A stretch of 64,000 nt of DNA from Komagataeibacter melaceti (GTDB lineage: Bacteria; Pseudomonadota; Alphaproteobacteria; Acetobacterales; Acetobacteraceae), in assembly GCF_003403295.1 (NCBI RefSeq), contig NZ_QUWV01000045.1, positions 32,718 through 96,717 of the forward strand. Reading direction: 5' to 3'. The position numbers and the translations under genes were made by a program. The notes under the pieces are model-generated. The model made no database searches and had not been told where the DNA came from. It saw nothing but the letters and a program-made list of their open reading frames with translations. This document shows, one piece after another, positions 1 through 8,693 of this stretch; within the stretch, counting starts at the first letter, position 1, and each line of letters begins with the position of its first letter.

Positions 1-43
1 GACTCCATTGCAGGGGTCACGACATTGGAACTGAAGGTGCAAG

Positions 44-1078
44 ATGGCTGGAAAGATGAAGGCGGCGGTAGTACGGGAATTTGGCAAGCCGCTGACCATT
101 GAGGAACTCGATATTCCGCAGATCAATCCGAACCAGATTCTGGTCAAGGTCGATGCCTGCGGCGTATGCCATACCGACCTGCACGCCGCGCGCGGTGACT
201 GGCCCACCAAGCCCAATCCGCCCTTTATCCCGGGGCATGAGGGGATCGGCCATGTGGTTGAGGTCGGCTCCAATGTCAACTGGATCAAGACGGGCGACGT
301 GGTGGGCGTGCCGTGGCTGTACTCCGCCTGCGGGCATTGCGAACACTGCCTGGGTGGCTGGGAGACGCTTTGCGCCGAGCAGAAGGATACCGGCTATTCC
401 GTAAACGGCTGCTTTGCCGAATATGTGGTGGCCGACCCGAATTACGTCGCGCACCTGCCCAAGGATATCGACCCCATCCGCACGGCCCCGGTGCTGTGCG
501 CGGGGCTGACGGTGTACAAGGGCCTCAAGATGACCGATACGCGCGCGGGGGAATGGGTGGCCATTTCCGGCGCGGGTGGTCTGGGGCAGATGGCCATCCA
601 GTATGCCGTGGCCATGGGGCTGAACGTGGCCGCCGTGGACATTAGCGAAGACAAGCTGGAAGAAGCCCGCAGGCTGGGCGCGCGCGTGACCGTGAACGCG
701 CTTAAGGAAGATCCCGTCGCCTATATCCAGCAGCAGACCGGCGGCACGCATGGCGTGCTTGTCACCGCCGTTTCCGACAAGGCGTTCAGCCAGGCCATCG
801 GTTACGCGCGCCGTGGCGGGACCGTTGTGCTCAATGGCCTGCCGCCGGGTGATTTCCCGCTGTCGATCTTTGACATGGTGATGAACGGCACCACCGTGCG
901 CGGTTCGATTGTCGGCACCCGTCTCGACATGATCGAGGCGATGTCCTTCTTCACCGATGGCAAGGTCTCGACCGTGGTCAGCACCGACAAGCTGGAAAAC
1001 ATCAACACCATTTTCGACAATCTCGAACATGGCCGCGTGCATGGCCGTGTCGTGCTCGACTTCCGTAACGGCGCGTGA
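44..1078 (+). CDS. Zinc-dependent alcohol dehydrogenase (AdhP/AdhA-like, MDR family)
   Basis: A 344-residue cytoplasmic medium-chain dehydrogenase that should oxidise primary alcohols or reduce aldehydes with NAD(P). The catalytic zinc ligands are visible as Cys42 (in GVCHTDLH), His65-Glu66 (in PGHEG) and Cys152. The structural zinc lobe is Cys96, Cys99, Cys102 and Cys110. The Rossmann loop GAGGLG lies at 176-181. Length is normal for the bacterial AdhP group. The ATG at 44 follows GAAGGTG; a second in-frame ATG lies at 56. In acetic acid bacteria, cytoplasmic NAD enzymes like this act beside the periplasmic PQQ dehydrogenases. The gene stands alone; its promoter lies mostly outside the window. 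Substrate cannot be read from sequence. Confidence 0.93.
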   Translation: MAGKMKAAVVREFGKPLTIEELDIPQINPNQILVKVDACGVCHTDLHAARGDWPTKPNPPFIPGHEGIGHVVEVGSNVNWIKTGDVVGVPWLYSACGHCEHCLGGWETLCAEQKDTGYSVNGCFAEYVVADPNYVAHLPKDIDPIRTAPVLCAGLTVYKGLKMTDTRAGEWVAISGAGGLGQMAIQYAVAMGLNVAAVDISEDKLEEARRLGARVTVNALKEDPVAYIQQQTGGTHGVLVTAVSDKAFSQAIGYARRGGTVVLNGLPPGDFPLSIFDMVMNGTTVRGSIVGTRLDMIEAMSFFTDGKVSTVVSTDKLENINTIFDNLEHGRVHGRVVLDFRNGA

Positions 1079-1176
1079 GGCAACCCTAACCCCTTTATGG
1101 CGTTCTGTTTTATAGTTTCGGCATGACGGCCTATCGGTCATGCCGGTATCATGAACGAAGGACAGGTACGGATATC

Positions 1177-1473
1177 ATGAAGAAAACGGTGATTCTGGCG
1201 GCGCTGTGTGCGGTCGGTATGGACGTGGCGACGCTGGCACCGGTTATGGCCGATACATGTGACGGTGTAACCGACCATGCGGAGTGTGAAATGCGCCTCA
1301 AGGCCCATGAAACCGGCCGCGCCACCCGGGAAAAGGCCCACGAGGCTGGTGAAAAGACCGATCAGGCAACCGGGGACGTAAAGAACTGGGGCGACAGGAC
1401 CGGCAAGAAGCTGGACAAATGGGGCCACGAGACAAAAGGCGACATGAGCCAGTTCTTTACCGGCCACAGGTAA
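1177..1473 (+). CDS. Small secreted charged protein
   Basis: A 98-residue protein with a Sec signal peptide (MKK, then a hydrophobic stretch, likely cleaved after VMA at 25). The mature part is very hydrophilic: Lys, Glu, His and Asp dominate, and repeated K/A/H/E/T segments resemble a single amphipathic helix. Two Cys (28 and 36) near the new N-terminus could form a disulfide. The ATG at 1177 is preferred over the upstream frame start because it begins the signal peptide and follows GGACAG. A strong terminator follows at once, so it is a monocistronic unit. I do not recognise the family; a periplasmic stress protein is only a guess. Confidence 0.7.
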   Translation: MKKTVILAALCAVGMDVATLAPVMADTCDGVTDHAECEMRLKAHETGRATREKAHEAGEKTDQATGDVKNWGDRTGKKLDKWGHETKGDMSQFFTGHR

Positions 1474-1491
1474 GGCTGATCGGCCACGAAC

Positions 1492-1526
1492 AAAAAAAGG
1501 GAGGCACCTCGGTGCCTCCCTTTTTT
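1492..1526. terminator. Bidirectional intrinsic terminator
   Basis: A perfect inverted repeat, GGGAGGCACC at 1499-1508 and GGTGCCTCCC at 1511-1520, is flanked by an A-run (1492-1498) and a T-run (1521-1526). It therefore has a U-tract on either strand and can serve both the plus-strand gene ending at 1473 and the minus-strand gene ending at 1545. Confidence 0.92.
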
Positions 1527-1544
1527 CATGCCGCCTGACGTGGA

Positions 1545-1733
1545 TCAGGAATGGTGATGATCGGCCGCTTCATGCTCCCGCCAGCCGCTTTCGATCGCGT
1601 GCAGGAATGTCTTGAAGTGCTTTTTGATTTCATCGGGGGAAGCCTTTTCCATGACTTCCTTTTTCGCCGCGGTCAGCGTCGCGGCTGCGTGGATGAGGGC
1701 GGCGTGGATGGTGTCGTTGGGTTCCCGGCTCAT
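1545..1733 (-). CDS. Small hypothetical protein with His-rich tail
   Basis: A 62-residue cytoplasmic protein rich in Ala, Lys, Glu and His, ending in ADHHHS. The start at 1733 (MSREPND) is fixed by an AGGAG eight bases upstream; longer frame starts lack such a site. It looks like one or two helices with no membrane segment. It shares the terminator at 1492-1526 with the convergent secreted-protein gene. No family recognised. Confidence 0.6.
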   Translation of the reverse strand: MSREPNDTIHAALIHAAATLTAAKKEVMEKASPDEIKKHFKTFLHAIESGWREHEAADHHHS

Positions 1734-1865
1734 GTCATGCTCTCCTGATTTCATGGATGTCTCACGATGTAGGATGCCCCCTGTCATGACAACCGGACAG
1801 CCTGCATGCCTGCCGTTCCCTCACTCCCCTTGATTTCACACCGGCATGGCACGGGCCTGTAACGC

Positions 1866-3194
1866 TCAGGGTGCAGAACGGACGGAAGACGCGCCCATGG
1901 CCTGCGCGAAGCATGCGGTCAGCATGCTGTGCGGATCAGGGTTGATCCCGACGAATATGATGTCCTTGCGCACATAAAGCAGCTTGTGCCGTGGCCCCAT
2001 GGTCACGCGCGGCAACACCACGGGCTGGTTTTGCGCCACCTGCGCGCGCGTGCTGGTAACCCAGTCATGGCTAATGCGGGCAAGGCGCGTCAGGTCGGGA
2101 ATGACAATGGCCAGATGCATGGCGGTCAGCCCCACGCAGGCGGTCGCCAGCACCGCCCGGAATGTCCGGTCCAGCGGGCATTGGAACAGCAGGCATGACA
2201 GGTAGCACGCCAGCAGCACGCTGGCCGGAAAGGATACCCGCGCCGCCATGGCCGCCCGCGGGAACATGAGCAGCAGGCTCATGTAAACCACGGCCAGGGC
2301 CGCAAACACCCATGCATGGCCCGCCCGCAGGGCATGGGATACGGAAATCTGCCGCCTGCCCAGAAACAGCCCCACCCCGATAACCAGCACGAAGGGGAGC
2401 CAGTACGGGTCAAACAGGCTGCCCATGTTGCCCAGCAGCCCATCCAGCCGGTCGGGCAGGGGGCTGGGGGGCAGGGTGCGCATGCGTACGTAATTGCCCG
2501 GCGCCAGCCCCAGCACCATCGTGCCCGCGCCGTGGCTGCACAGCAGCGCCCACGGGACCGGGCGCATGCGTTTCCATGCCAGCACGCACGCCCCCATCAG
2601 CACCAGCGTCAGCAGCACCGAAAGCGGCTCAAGGAACGTGGCGATCAGGAAAACGGCCACATACTGCGCCATGTTCATGCGCGTGCGCTGCGTAAGGATG
2701 CGCGCCAGCACCCAGATTTCCCCCGCCACGGGCCACAGGTAGCCAATGGCCCCGGTCTTCCACAGCGCGACCTCGCCAATCGTGCGGGGCAGCCACCACA
2801 GCATGAGGAACACCAGCAGGCACTGCGCCAGCCCATCGGCCCTTCGGGTCACGGGGGCGGCGTTCACTGCATCGCGGCACATATGCATCACGACATGCAC
2901 CACAAAGGCGAAGACCGCCGTGTTCACCACCGCGAAGACGACCAGTGACCCATAGTGGTGCAGGTCAAGGAAAAGGAAGGTGATGAGCGTGGTGAACCAC
3001 CGCCCGGTCCAGAAATTGTAATTGCCCCATACGGTGCGCAGGATGGTGCCGATATGGGGCGGCATGGTCCGGCAGTAATCATCCGCCCATAGCGGCGTGA
3101 CCAGGTTGGCCCACAGCAGGAAAACCGAGCACAGCGCCAGCCCAGCCCGTTCTCCGGGCACGAAAGGGGGGGCGATACGCGGCTGTGGTTTCAT
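1866..3194 (-). CDS. Multi-pass membrane protein, GT-C-like (DUF6056 type)
   Basis: A 442-residue integral membrane protein with about ten hydrophobic helices and few charged loops. After the first helix comes WADDYCR (residues 37-43). An acidic pair in the first external loop is the hallmark of GT-C glycosyltransferases, which use polyprenyl-phosphate sugars, and DUF6056-type proteins share this look. The start at 3194 is chosen because GGAAGG lies about ten bases upstream; the ATG at 3203 is equally in frame but too close to that site. The gene is isolated, so the sugar and acceptor are unknown. Membrane topology is sure; glycosyl transfer is inference. Confidence 0.65.
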   Translation of the reverse strand: MKPQPRIAPPFVPGERAGLALCSVFLLWANLVTPLWADDYCRTMPPHIGTILRTVWGNYNFWTGRWFTTLITFLFLDLHHYGSLVVFAVVNTAVFAFVVHVVMHMCRDAVNAAPVTRRADGLAQCLLVFLMLWWLPRTIGEVALWKTGAIGYLWPVAGEIWVLARILTQRTRMNMAQYVAVFLIATFLEPLSVLLTLVLMGACVLAWKRMRPVPWALLCSHGAGTMVLGLAPGNYVRMRTLPPSPLPDRLDGLLGNMGSLFDPYWLPFVLVIGVGLFLGRRQISVSHALRAGHAWVFAALAVVYMSLLLMFPRAAMAARVSFPASVLLACYLSCLLFQCPLDRTFRAVLATACVGLTAMHLAIVIPDLTRLARISHDWVTSTRAQVAQNQPVVLPRVTMGPRHKLLYVRKDIIFVGINPDPHSMLTACFAQAMGASSVRSAP

Positions 3195-3359
3195 GGCATG
3201 CATCCCCTTCCGGTCCAGCCCACGCCATACCATGCCCGCACCCGGACGGAAAAAATAATGGCAGGTGGCGCGAACTGTTCTGCCTGATCGGCCCGATGCC
3301 GGGGTTGTGTCATGGATCGGGGGTTGTAGCATCGTCTAGGAAGCATAGTCTGCCCGGTC

Positions 3360-4835
3360 ATGACGGGCCGGAGCCGAGCCGCAATGCCAAGGGGTAGAGT
3401 TAACGTGTTACAGCCTGCAACTTCGTCCGTTTCCACCGGGAATACCCCCGCTACCGCCCCAGCCCCGACTTCTCCCGGTTCACAGGCTGTGCGCGCGGCC
3501 CTGACCACGGCGGCTGCAGGCCTGCTGGTCGGGCTGGATACGGGCCTGATTGCCGAGGCGCTGGGCTTTATCGGCCGTGATTTCCATGCCTCGGCGCGTA
3601 TGCAGGAATGGATCGTCTCGGTGCTTATGGTCGGCGCGCTGCTCGGTTCGCTGGGGGCGGGGGTGTTCTCGCGCCGGTTTGGCCGCAAGCTGACGCTGGG
3701 CACCGCAACGCTGCTGATCGGGCTGGGCGCGCTGTTATGCGCCACGGCGGGCATGATCGGGCAGATCCTGCTGGGGCGGTTCCTGATCGGGATGGCCATC
3801 GGCATCTGCACCTTCACCGCTCCGCTCTATATTTCCGAACTGACCACGGGCGTGATGCGGGGCACCATGGTGTCCACGTTCTCCATGCTCCAGTCCGCCG
3901 GTATCCTGCTGGGGTATCTGGCGGGGGGAATCTTTTCGGGCGGCGGGCACTGGCGGCTCATGGTGGGGCTGCCGGTCATTCCGGCGGCGGTGCTGTGCGT
4001 GGGCTGCGTGTTCCTGCCGGCCAGCCCGTCATGGCTGGCGGCGCGTGGCCGCTTCGAGGAGGCGCGGCGCGTGCTGCGCAGCCTGCGTGGTGATGAGGAG
4101 ATGGCCGACAGGGAACTGGACAATATCCGCCACGAACTGGGGGAGGGACGCCCCGTGGGCGGCTTCGCCCTGCTGCGCAGCAAGCCGTATTTCCGCCGCT
4201 CCGTCGCGCTGGGTGTCGGCCTGCAGGTCATGCAGCAGCTTACCGGCATCAATGTCGTCCTGTATTACGCGCCAAAGATCCTTGAGGGCGCGCATTTCGG
4301 CACATCCGCCGCCGCATGGGCGACCGTGCTGGTGGGGGTCATCAATGCGGTGATTGGCGTGGTGGCCGTTTACATGGTGTCCCGCTGGGGGCGCAGGCCG
4401 CTGCTGGCGGCAAGCTGCATCATCATGGCGGCAGCGCTGGCCGTGGCGGCGGTGATCGAGGGGCTGCACCTGCAAGGAACGGGGGCGACGTTTTCCCTCA
4501 TGGGGGCGCTGCTGGTGTTCGTGGCGGGGTTCGGTATGGGCGCCGGTCCGCTGGTGTGGACACTGTGTTCGGAGATACAGCCCATCGAGGGCCGGGATTT
4601 TGGCGTGGCCTGTTCCACGCTGGCCAACTGGGGCATGGACTGGGGCGTGAGCAACACGTTCCTCAGCATTGTGGCGGTGGCTGGCGCGGGCTGGACATTC
4701 GCGGGGTTCAGCGCGCTCAACGTCGCGTTCCTGCTGTTCACCCTGCTGCTTGTGCCCGAGACACGCAATGTCCCGCTTGAAGTGATCGAGCAGCATCTCG
4801 AGGCCGGGCGCCCGCTGCGTGAAATCGGACGGTAG
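3360..4835 (+). CDS. MFS sugar porter family transporter
   Basis: An inner-membrane sugar permease of the major facilitator sugar porter family, 491 residues from the first ATG. Family signatures appear in order: GLDTGLIAEAL in helix 1, RRFGRK in the loop after helix 2, PASPSWLAARGR after helix 6 (the usual PESPRWL), QQLTGINVVLYYAPK in helix 7, GRRPLL, and PETRN after helix 12. Residues 1-45 are low-complexity and precede helix 1. Better ribosome sites precede the ATG at 3384 (GGAG) and the GTG at 3405 (AAGGGG), so the true protein may start at either. Hexose-proton symport is the likely role; the exact sugar is not decidable. Confidence 0.9.
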   Translation: MTGRSRAAMPRGRVNVLQPATSSVSTGNTPATAPAPTSPGSQAVRAALTTAAAGLLVGLDTGLIAEALGFIGRDFHASARMQEWIVSVLMVGALLGSLGAGVFSRRFGRKLTLGTATLLIGLGALLCATAGMIGQILLGRFLIGMAIGICTFTAPLYISELTTGVMRGTMVSTFSMLQSAGILLGYLAGGIFSGGGHWRLMVGLPVIPAAVLCVGCVFLPASPSWLAARGRFEEARRVLRSLRGDEEMADRELDNIRHELGEGRPVGGFALLRSKPYFRRSVALGVGLQVMQQLTGINVVLYYAPKILEGAHFGTSAAAWATVLVGVINAVIGVVAVYMVSRWGRRPLLAASCIIMAAALAVAAVIEGLHLQGTGATFSLMGALLVFVAGFGMGAGPLVWTLCSEIQPIEGRDFGVACSTLANWGMDWGVSNTFLSIVAVAGAGWTFAGFSALNVAFLLFTLLLVPETRNVPLEVIEQHLEAGRPLREIGR

Positions 4836-4859
4836 CGCCCCGTCAGCCCATCAGGTGGA

Positions 4860-5576
4860 TCAGGCGGAGCCGGGGCGGCAATGCAGCAGCATGCTGCCCA
4901 CGGCGGCCATGTGCGTGCCCGCGCCCAGCACCACCATGACGTGCCACAGCGCGTTGGAAAAGGGCATGCCCTCGCGCATGTAGAACACCACCCCGATACA
5001 GTAGAAGACCAGCCCCAGCACCAGCAGGAAAAAGGCGGGCGAAGGCAGCATCCATACCCGCGGGTCGGGGCAGAGGAAGAACACCCACGCCACGCACAGG
5101 TAAGGCACCACATGGAACCGGCGTGACCATGTGAAAAAGCACATCTTGGTCACGACCCCGGCCAGCGCCATGGCCCATAGCAGGGCGCAGAACCGCAGGC
5201 TGTTCACGCCGTGACCGCCCAGCAGGATGAAGGGTGTATAGGTCGCGGCGATGGCGACGAAGATGACGGACTGGTCAATGCGCTGCAGCCCGCCCTTGAG
5301 CCGGGACGGCGGGCAGAAATTATAGGCGGCGGAAGACAGGCACGTACCCAGGATTCCGGCGCAGTAAAGCACCGTGACACCTTCCTGCACCGTGGAGTGG
5401 GAGTGCAGCGCCGTATGCAGCAGCCACAGCATCCCGTATCCCAGCCCCACAACCCCCACCACATGCACCAGCAGGTCGGTCACCCACTCGGCCGCGGAAT
5501 AGATGGGAAAGCGCGTACGGGTCGTCATGCCGACCGGGATACTCCCTATTTCCGCTTTGGTCCGGTCCTGTATCAT
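4860..5576 (-). CDS. PAQR/hemolysin III family membrane protein (TrhA-like)
   Basis: A 238-residue seven-helix membrane protein of the progestin-adiponectin receptor/hemolysin III family. Bacterial TrhA members govern membrane fluidity homeostasis. The opening IYSAAEWVTDLLVHVVG and the closing LWHVMVVLGAGTHM fit the family. The family metal site is S-x3-H plus H-x3-H. Here the first reads SAAYN and the second NALWH, so two of three expected His are Asn. The ATG at 5576 is chosen with a GAGG upstream; the ATG at 5528 is possible. The gene converges with the sugar porter with only 24 bases between, and no terminator was seen there. Confidence 0.85.
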   Translation of the reverse strand: MIQDRTKAEIGSIPVGMTTRTRFPIYSAAEWVTDLLVHVVGVVGLGYGMLWLLHTALHSHSTVQEGVTVLYCAGILGTCLSSAAYNFCPPSRLKGGLQRIDQSVIFVAIAATYTPFILLGGHGVNSLRFCALLWAMALAGVVTKMCFFTWSRRFHVVPYLCVAWVFFLCPDPRVWMLPSPAFFLLVLGLVFYCIGVVFYMREGMPFSNALWHVMVVLGAGTHMAAVGSMLLHCRPGSA

Positions 5577-5706
5577 GAATAAGTCAGTTTCCTCGCGCGT
5601 AAGAAAGTCCGCCTTTCCCGCATCTGTCCACCCGGCCCGCTGTCCGTTATGACAGGCGGGAGGCTTGCGATGCACGCCACATGGCTAAGGGGAAACGGAG
5701 GGAAAC

Positions 5707-5922
5707 ATGCAGGGGTTCTGGCCGTGTCTATGGGTTCTGGCCGCCATGGCAGGGGGGCACTTCCTGCTGGGGGTGAGCCTTACGCCATGGCATGTCATCG
5801 GATTGGGACTGGCCGGAGTTGCCGGGTTTCTGGCCGCATGGGGCCTGTTTCTGGCCGGTGTCATGCTGCTGGCCTTCATTAGTGGCCTGCTGGAGCGCAC
5901 GGGCAGCAAGATGCGGTGGTAA
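5707..5922 (+). CDS. Small membrane protein
   Basis: A 71-residue protein with two hydrophobic helices (about 2-24 and 28-60) and a short basic tail RTGSKMRW. The ATG at 5707 has a textbook GGAGG five bases upstream, which argues for translation. No family recognised. It stands alone between the divergent TrhA-like gene and a convergent small cytoplasmic gene. Confidence 0.6.
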   Translation: MQGFWPCLWVLAAMAGGHFLLGVSLTPWHVIGLGLAGVAGFLAAWGLFLAGVMLLAFISGLLERTGSKMRW

Positions 5923-6005
5923 GGCGGCAGCCCTGATCCCCGCCGGGTGGCGGATGGTGCCTTTCCGCCGGAACAGGGGCTGCCCCCTGTTCCGTGGTGT
6001 GGATG

Positions 6006-6257
6006 TCAGCGCGCCGTGCGCTCGCCCTTTACATGGGCGCACAGGGCCTGGATTTCGGCTGCGGTGACGCCTTCGGGGTTGTGCTTGGCCTTTTTGGCAA
6101 TCTCATGCTCGGTGCCGGAGGCACGGCCATGTTCACCGGCCACATGCTCGGCGAGGGCGATGACTTCCTCCTTCTGCAGCAGCTTGGGCTCCTTCAGGCC
6201 CTTGTCAGCCAGCTTGTGCATGTGTTCGCGCGCGGCGGCGGTGGGTTTGTCGGTCAT
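6006..6257 (-). CDS. Small charged hypothetical protein
   Basis: An 83-residue soluble protein rich in Ala, Lys, Glu and His. The ATG at 6257 is preceded by AGGA nine bases upstream. No signal peptide or membrane segment. Repeated short helices (AAREHMHKLADKG, EEVIALAEHVAGEHG, AEIQALCAHV) suggest a helical fold. Its style matches other small minus-strand proteins nearby (1545-1733 and 7694-7933), which may be stress-induced. Function unknown. Confidence 0.6.
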   Translation of the reverse strand: MTDKPTAAAREHMHKLADKGLKEPKLLQKEEVIALAEHVAGEHGRASGTEHEIAKKAKHNPEGVTAAEIQALCAHVKGERTAR

Positions 6258-6429
6258 GATGGACAGTCCTAATCCTGTGGAACGCAAAATGCGCGCCATT
6301 GTGTTATAACGGAAGACAGCGCACGAAAACCGATAGGGATGCACGGCGCCAGGGCATATTTCACATATCTGCCCCGGTTATCTGCCCTAGTCCCATCCGC
6401 AATCATGGACAGGCTTACGGATACAAGAC

Positions 6430-7683
6430 ATGCACGACACCACCCGGCCCGGTCCCGACAGCGCGCAGGTGCGACTGGCCCCCACCATGACGCTGACCGC
6501 CGCGCAACTGCGCCTGAAGGACGAAGTGCTTGCCTTCTGCCGCGCCCACCGGGGGGATGAACATGCGCTGTTCATTATCGAAGGCGATGCGGGCACTGGC
6601 AAAAGCCTGCTGCTCAATACGCTGTTCACCGCCATCCAGCACGCGGCGCGCGGGGATGACGCGCATGACCCCCTGCATGGCAGCCAGAACCGGGTGCTGG
6701 TGAACCACCCCGAAATGATCAAGCTCTATCGCAACATCGCCCAGTCCCAGCCCTGCCTGCGCAAGAAGGATTACGAGCGCCCCACCACCTTCATCAACCA
6801 GATGGCGGGTACCGACAGGCGCGCCGATATCGTACTTGTGGATGAGGCGCACCTGCTGCTGACACGCAGCGACCCCTACAACCGCTTCCGGCAGGATAAC
6901 CAGTTGGCGGAAATCATCCGCCATGCCCATGTGGTCGTGATCGTGTTCGATGCGCGGCAGGTGCTCAAATTCAAGAGCCTGTGGGATGATGCGACCCTGG
7001 CCCGGCTGGTGGCGGGCTACCCGGTCGTGACCCGCAGGCTGGACCAGCAGTTCCGCATGCACGCCAATGCGGATGTGATGGCATGGATACGCGCCCTGCG
7101 TGACGGCTGGCTGCGCCCGCTACCCGCGCCGCAGGAATTCGATTTCCGTATTTATGATGATGCGCAGGCCATGTACGAGGCCATAAGGCAGCGCAATGCG
7201 CAATACGGCATGTGCCGCATGCTGGCGACCTACGACTATCCCTATACCCTGAACGGGCAGGACCATTTCATTACGGAGGGGCGCTTTCACCTGCGCTGGG
7301 ACCGCGCCATGCCACAGGCCCGCCTGCCATGGGCTGAACGGCCGGACACGATTGATGAGGTCGGTTCGGTCTATACCATCCAGGGGTTCGACCTGAATTA
7401 TGCAGGCGTCATCCTTGGCCCATCGGTCACGTATGACCCGGCGAAGGACCGCATTGTCATTGATCCCGCGCGTTATGAGGACCGCGCCGCCTTTACCGGG
7501 CGCGACGGCGTGGACAATCCCCCGGCGGTGATGGAACGGATCATTCTCAATTCCATCAACGTGCTCATGACCCGGGGGGTGAGGGGGCTGTATATCTACG
7601 CCAGTGACCCGCGCCTGCGCGCCCGGCTGATGACACTGTGGCAGGCCCGGCAGGAAGAACGCACGCCACAGGCCGCCACATGA
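6430..7683 (+). CDS. DUF2075-type P-loop ATPase
   Basis: A 417-residue ATPase of the superfamily 1 helicase-like DUF2075 group (also called Schlafen-like AAA_4-associated). Walker A is GDAGTGKS at 52-59. Walker B is VLVDEAH at 135-141. A later QFRM plus a C-terminal segment with VYTIQGFDLNYAGVI matches helicase motifs IV-VI, where QGxE is typical. No nuclease or restriction domain is attached, unlike some family members fused to GIY-YIG. The ATG at 6430 follows GGATACAAG. Flanking genes are unrelated small proteins, so no defence operon is evident. Nucleic acid-dependent ATPase activity is inferred from motifs. Confidence 0.85.
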   Translation: MHDTTRPGPDSAQVRLAPTMTLTAAQLRLKDEVLAFCRAHRGDEHALFIIEGDAGTGKSLLLNTLFTAIQHAARGDDAHDPLHGSQNRVLVNHPEMIKLYRNIAQSQPCLRKKDYERPTTFINQMAGTDRRADIVLVDEAHLLLTRSDPYNRFRQDNQLAEIIRHAHVVVIVFDARQVLKFKSLWDDATLARLVAGYPVVTRRLDQQFRMHANADVMAWIRALRDGWLRPLPAPQEFDFRIYDDAQAMYEAIRQRNAQYGMCRMLATYDYPYTLNGQDHFITEGRFHLRWDRAMPQARLPWAERPDTIDEVGSVYTIQGFDLNYAGVILGPSVTYDPAKDRIVIDPARYEDRAAFTGRDGVDNPPAVMERIILNSINVLMTRGVRGLYIYASDPRLRARLMTLWQARQEERTPQAAT

Positions 7684-7693
7684 GGGCGAAGTA

Positions 7694-7933
7694 TCAGCCC
7701 TGCTGGCCGATCCGCTTCAGGTAGGGCAGGATTTCCGGCCCGGCCTCGATGGCGTGACCCAGAACGGTTTCGACCAGCGTGGCAAGACGCTGGGCATCAA
7801 GCCCCGCCAGTGTCACGCTCAGGTCGTGCTTTTCCTGGTCGGAGAGTTCCGGGGCCTGAATAATGCGCCGCTCCACGGCGGCCTTCATGGCGTCTGTGGT
7901 GAAGGGCAGGTCGATAATCTGGTCTTTGCTCAT
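7694..7933 (-). CDS. Small hypothetical helical protein
   Basis: A 79-residue acidic, soluble protein (SKDQIIDLPFTTDAMKAAVE...). Predicted mostly helical, without signal or membrane segment. It starts at the ATG at 7933, with a weak GGGAAT site, and converges with the DUF2075 ATPase 10 bases away. No family recognised. A function linked to the ATPase is not implied by strand or spacing. Confidence 0.55.
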   Translation of the reverse strand: MSKDQIIDLPFTTDAMKAAVERRIIQAPELSDQEKHDLSVTLAGLDAQRLATLVETVLGHAIEAGPEILPYLKRIGQQG

Positions 7934-8054
7934 GGCCGTATTCCCGTATGGATAAACTGACACGGCCATCGTACGGGGTGCGGGCGTCGGGGCCAACCGC
8001 CCCGCGCGCGATGCGGTTATGCAACAGCCATCACGATGGCGGCCCCGGCCATGA

Positions 8055-8243
8055 TCACTCCTGCTCCGCCTGTTCCTTTGCCATGGCGCGATGCAGGCGG
8101 GCTGTCTGGGAAAAGCCGCGCATTTCCTGCGCTATGCCCTGACGTTCCAGCCCGCGCAGGCCGGTGGCGTACCCGATTTCCTGCTTGAGCTGACCCAGCA
8201 CCACGTTGGTGCGACCGCGAAGTATTGTCCTGAAACGATCCAT
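8055..8243 (-). CDS. Small CsbD-like stress protein
   Basis: A 62-residue basic protein. The run GQLKQEIGYATG followed by ERQGIAQEMRGFSQ resembles the repeated G-x-x-KQ...G...E-x-QG pattern of CsbD-family general stress proteins. The C-terminus is Ala, Lys, Glu and Gln-rich. The start at 8243 gives the family length. Upstream lies the AT-rich intergenic block, from which its promoter probably fires leftward. Family assignment is tentative because the match is short. Confidence 0.5.
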   Translation of the reverse strand: MDRFRTILRGRTNVVLGQLKQEIGYATGLRGLERQGIAQEMRGFSQTARLHRAMAKEQAEQE

Positions 8244-8693
8244 ATAAAAATCCCAGAAAGGGTAACAGGAAGCACCGCACTGTGTGCATGTCTGACATGC
8301 ACCATACTGCCAGTGAAATGCAACAGCCAATGTGGGGCCTGCCCACATTATCGGGTGGGGGCACCCATGGTTCCCCGGTTTCAGGTGCCGGGGTTGTGTC
8401 GGGCATTTATGTTATAACCAGCGGTAAAGCAGCATTGTGGGCGTGCCCGCGCGGATATGGGTGGGGCGGATATTACAGAATTACCCCTATATTCGTGCGG
8501 AATAACTGTTATAAATCAGTCCGGATATAAAATATAATAGATAAGAAAATGGTATATTTTTATATTTTATATTCACCTATTGCAGAATGTATTTGATTTC
8601 GATCATGGTTGTTCATGCCGGTGTGCCAGACGGTTCCGTGGATCGAAACGGCCCGGACAGGTCCGTTTCTGATATAAGAGGACCGTATTCACT
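8244..8693. other. Gene-free, AT-rich divergent intergenic region
   Basis: No credible gene. The right part (about 8470-8600) is strikingly AT-rich against the high-GC surroundings and holds a long inverted repeat at 8524-8573. It separates the leftward CsbD-like gene from the rightward esterase, so both promoters should sit here. AAGAGGA about 11 bases before 8694 is the esterase ribosome site. Confidence 0.6.
8524..8573. repeat. AT-rich inverted repeat, 14-bp arms
   Basis: GATATAAAATATAA at 8524-8537 pairs with TTATATTTTATATT at 8560-8573 (13 Watson-Crick pairs plus one G-T), around a 22-base loop. It contains almost no G or C and lies about 120 bp before the esterase start. Confidence 0.75.

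Noticed and set aside
6430..7683. Antiviral defence system around the DUF2075 ATPase
   Set aside because: No nuclease, methyltransferase or other effector gene is linked, and the neighbours are on alternating strands.
8282..8530. 82-codon frame in the AT-rich gap
   Set aside because: It lacks a ribosome site and overlaps the promoter region of the CsbD-like gene.
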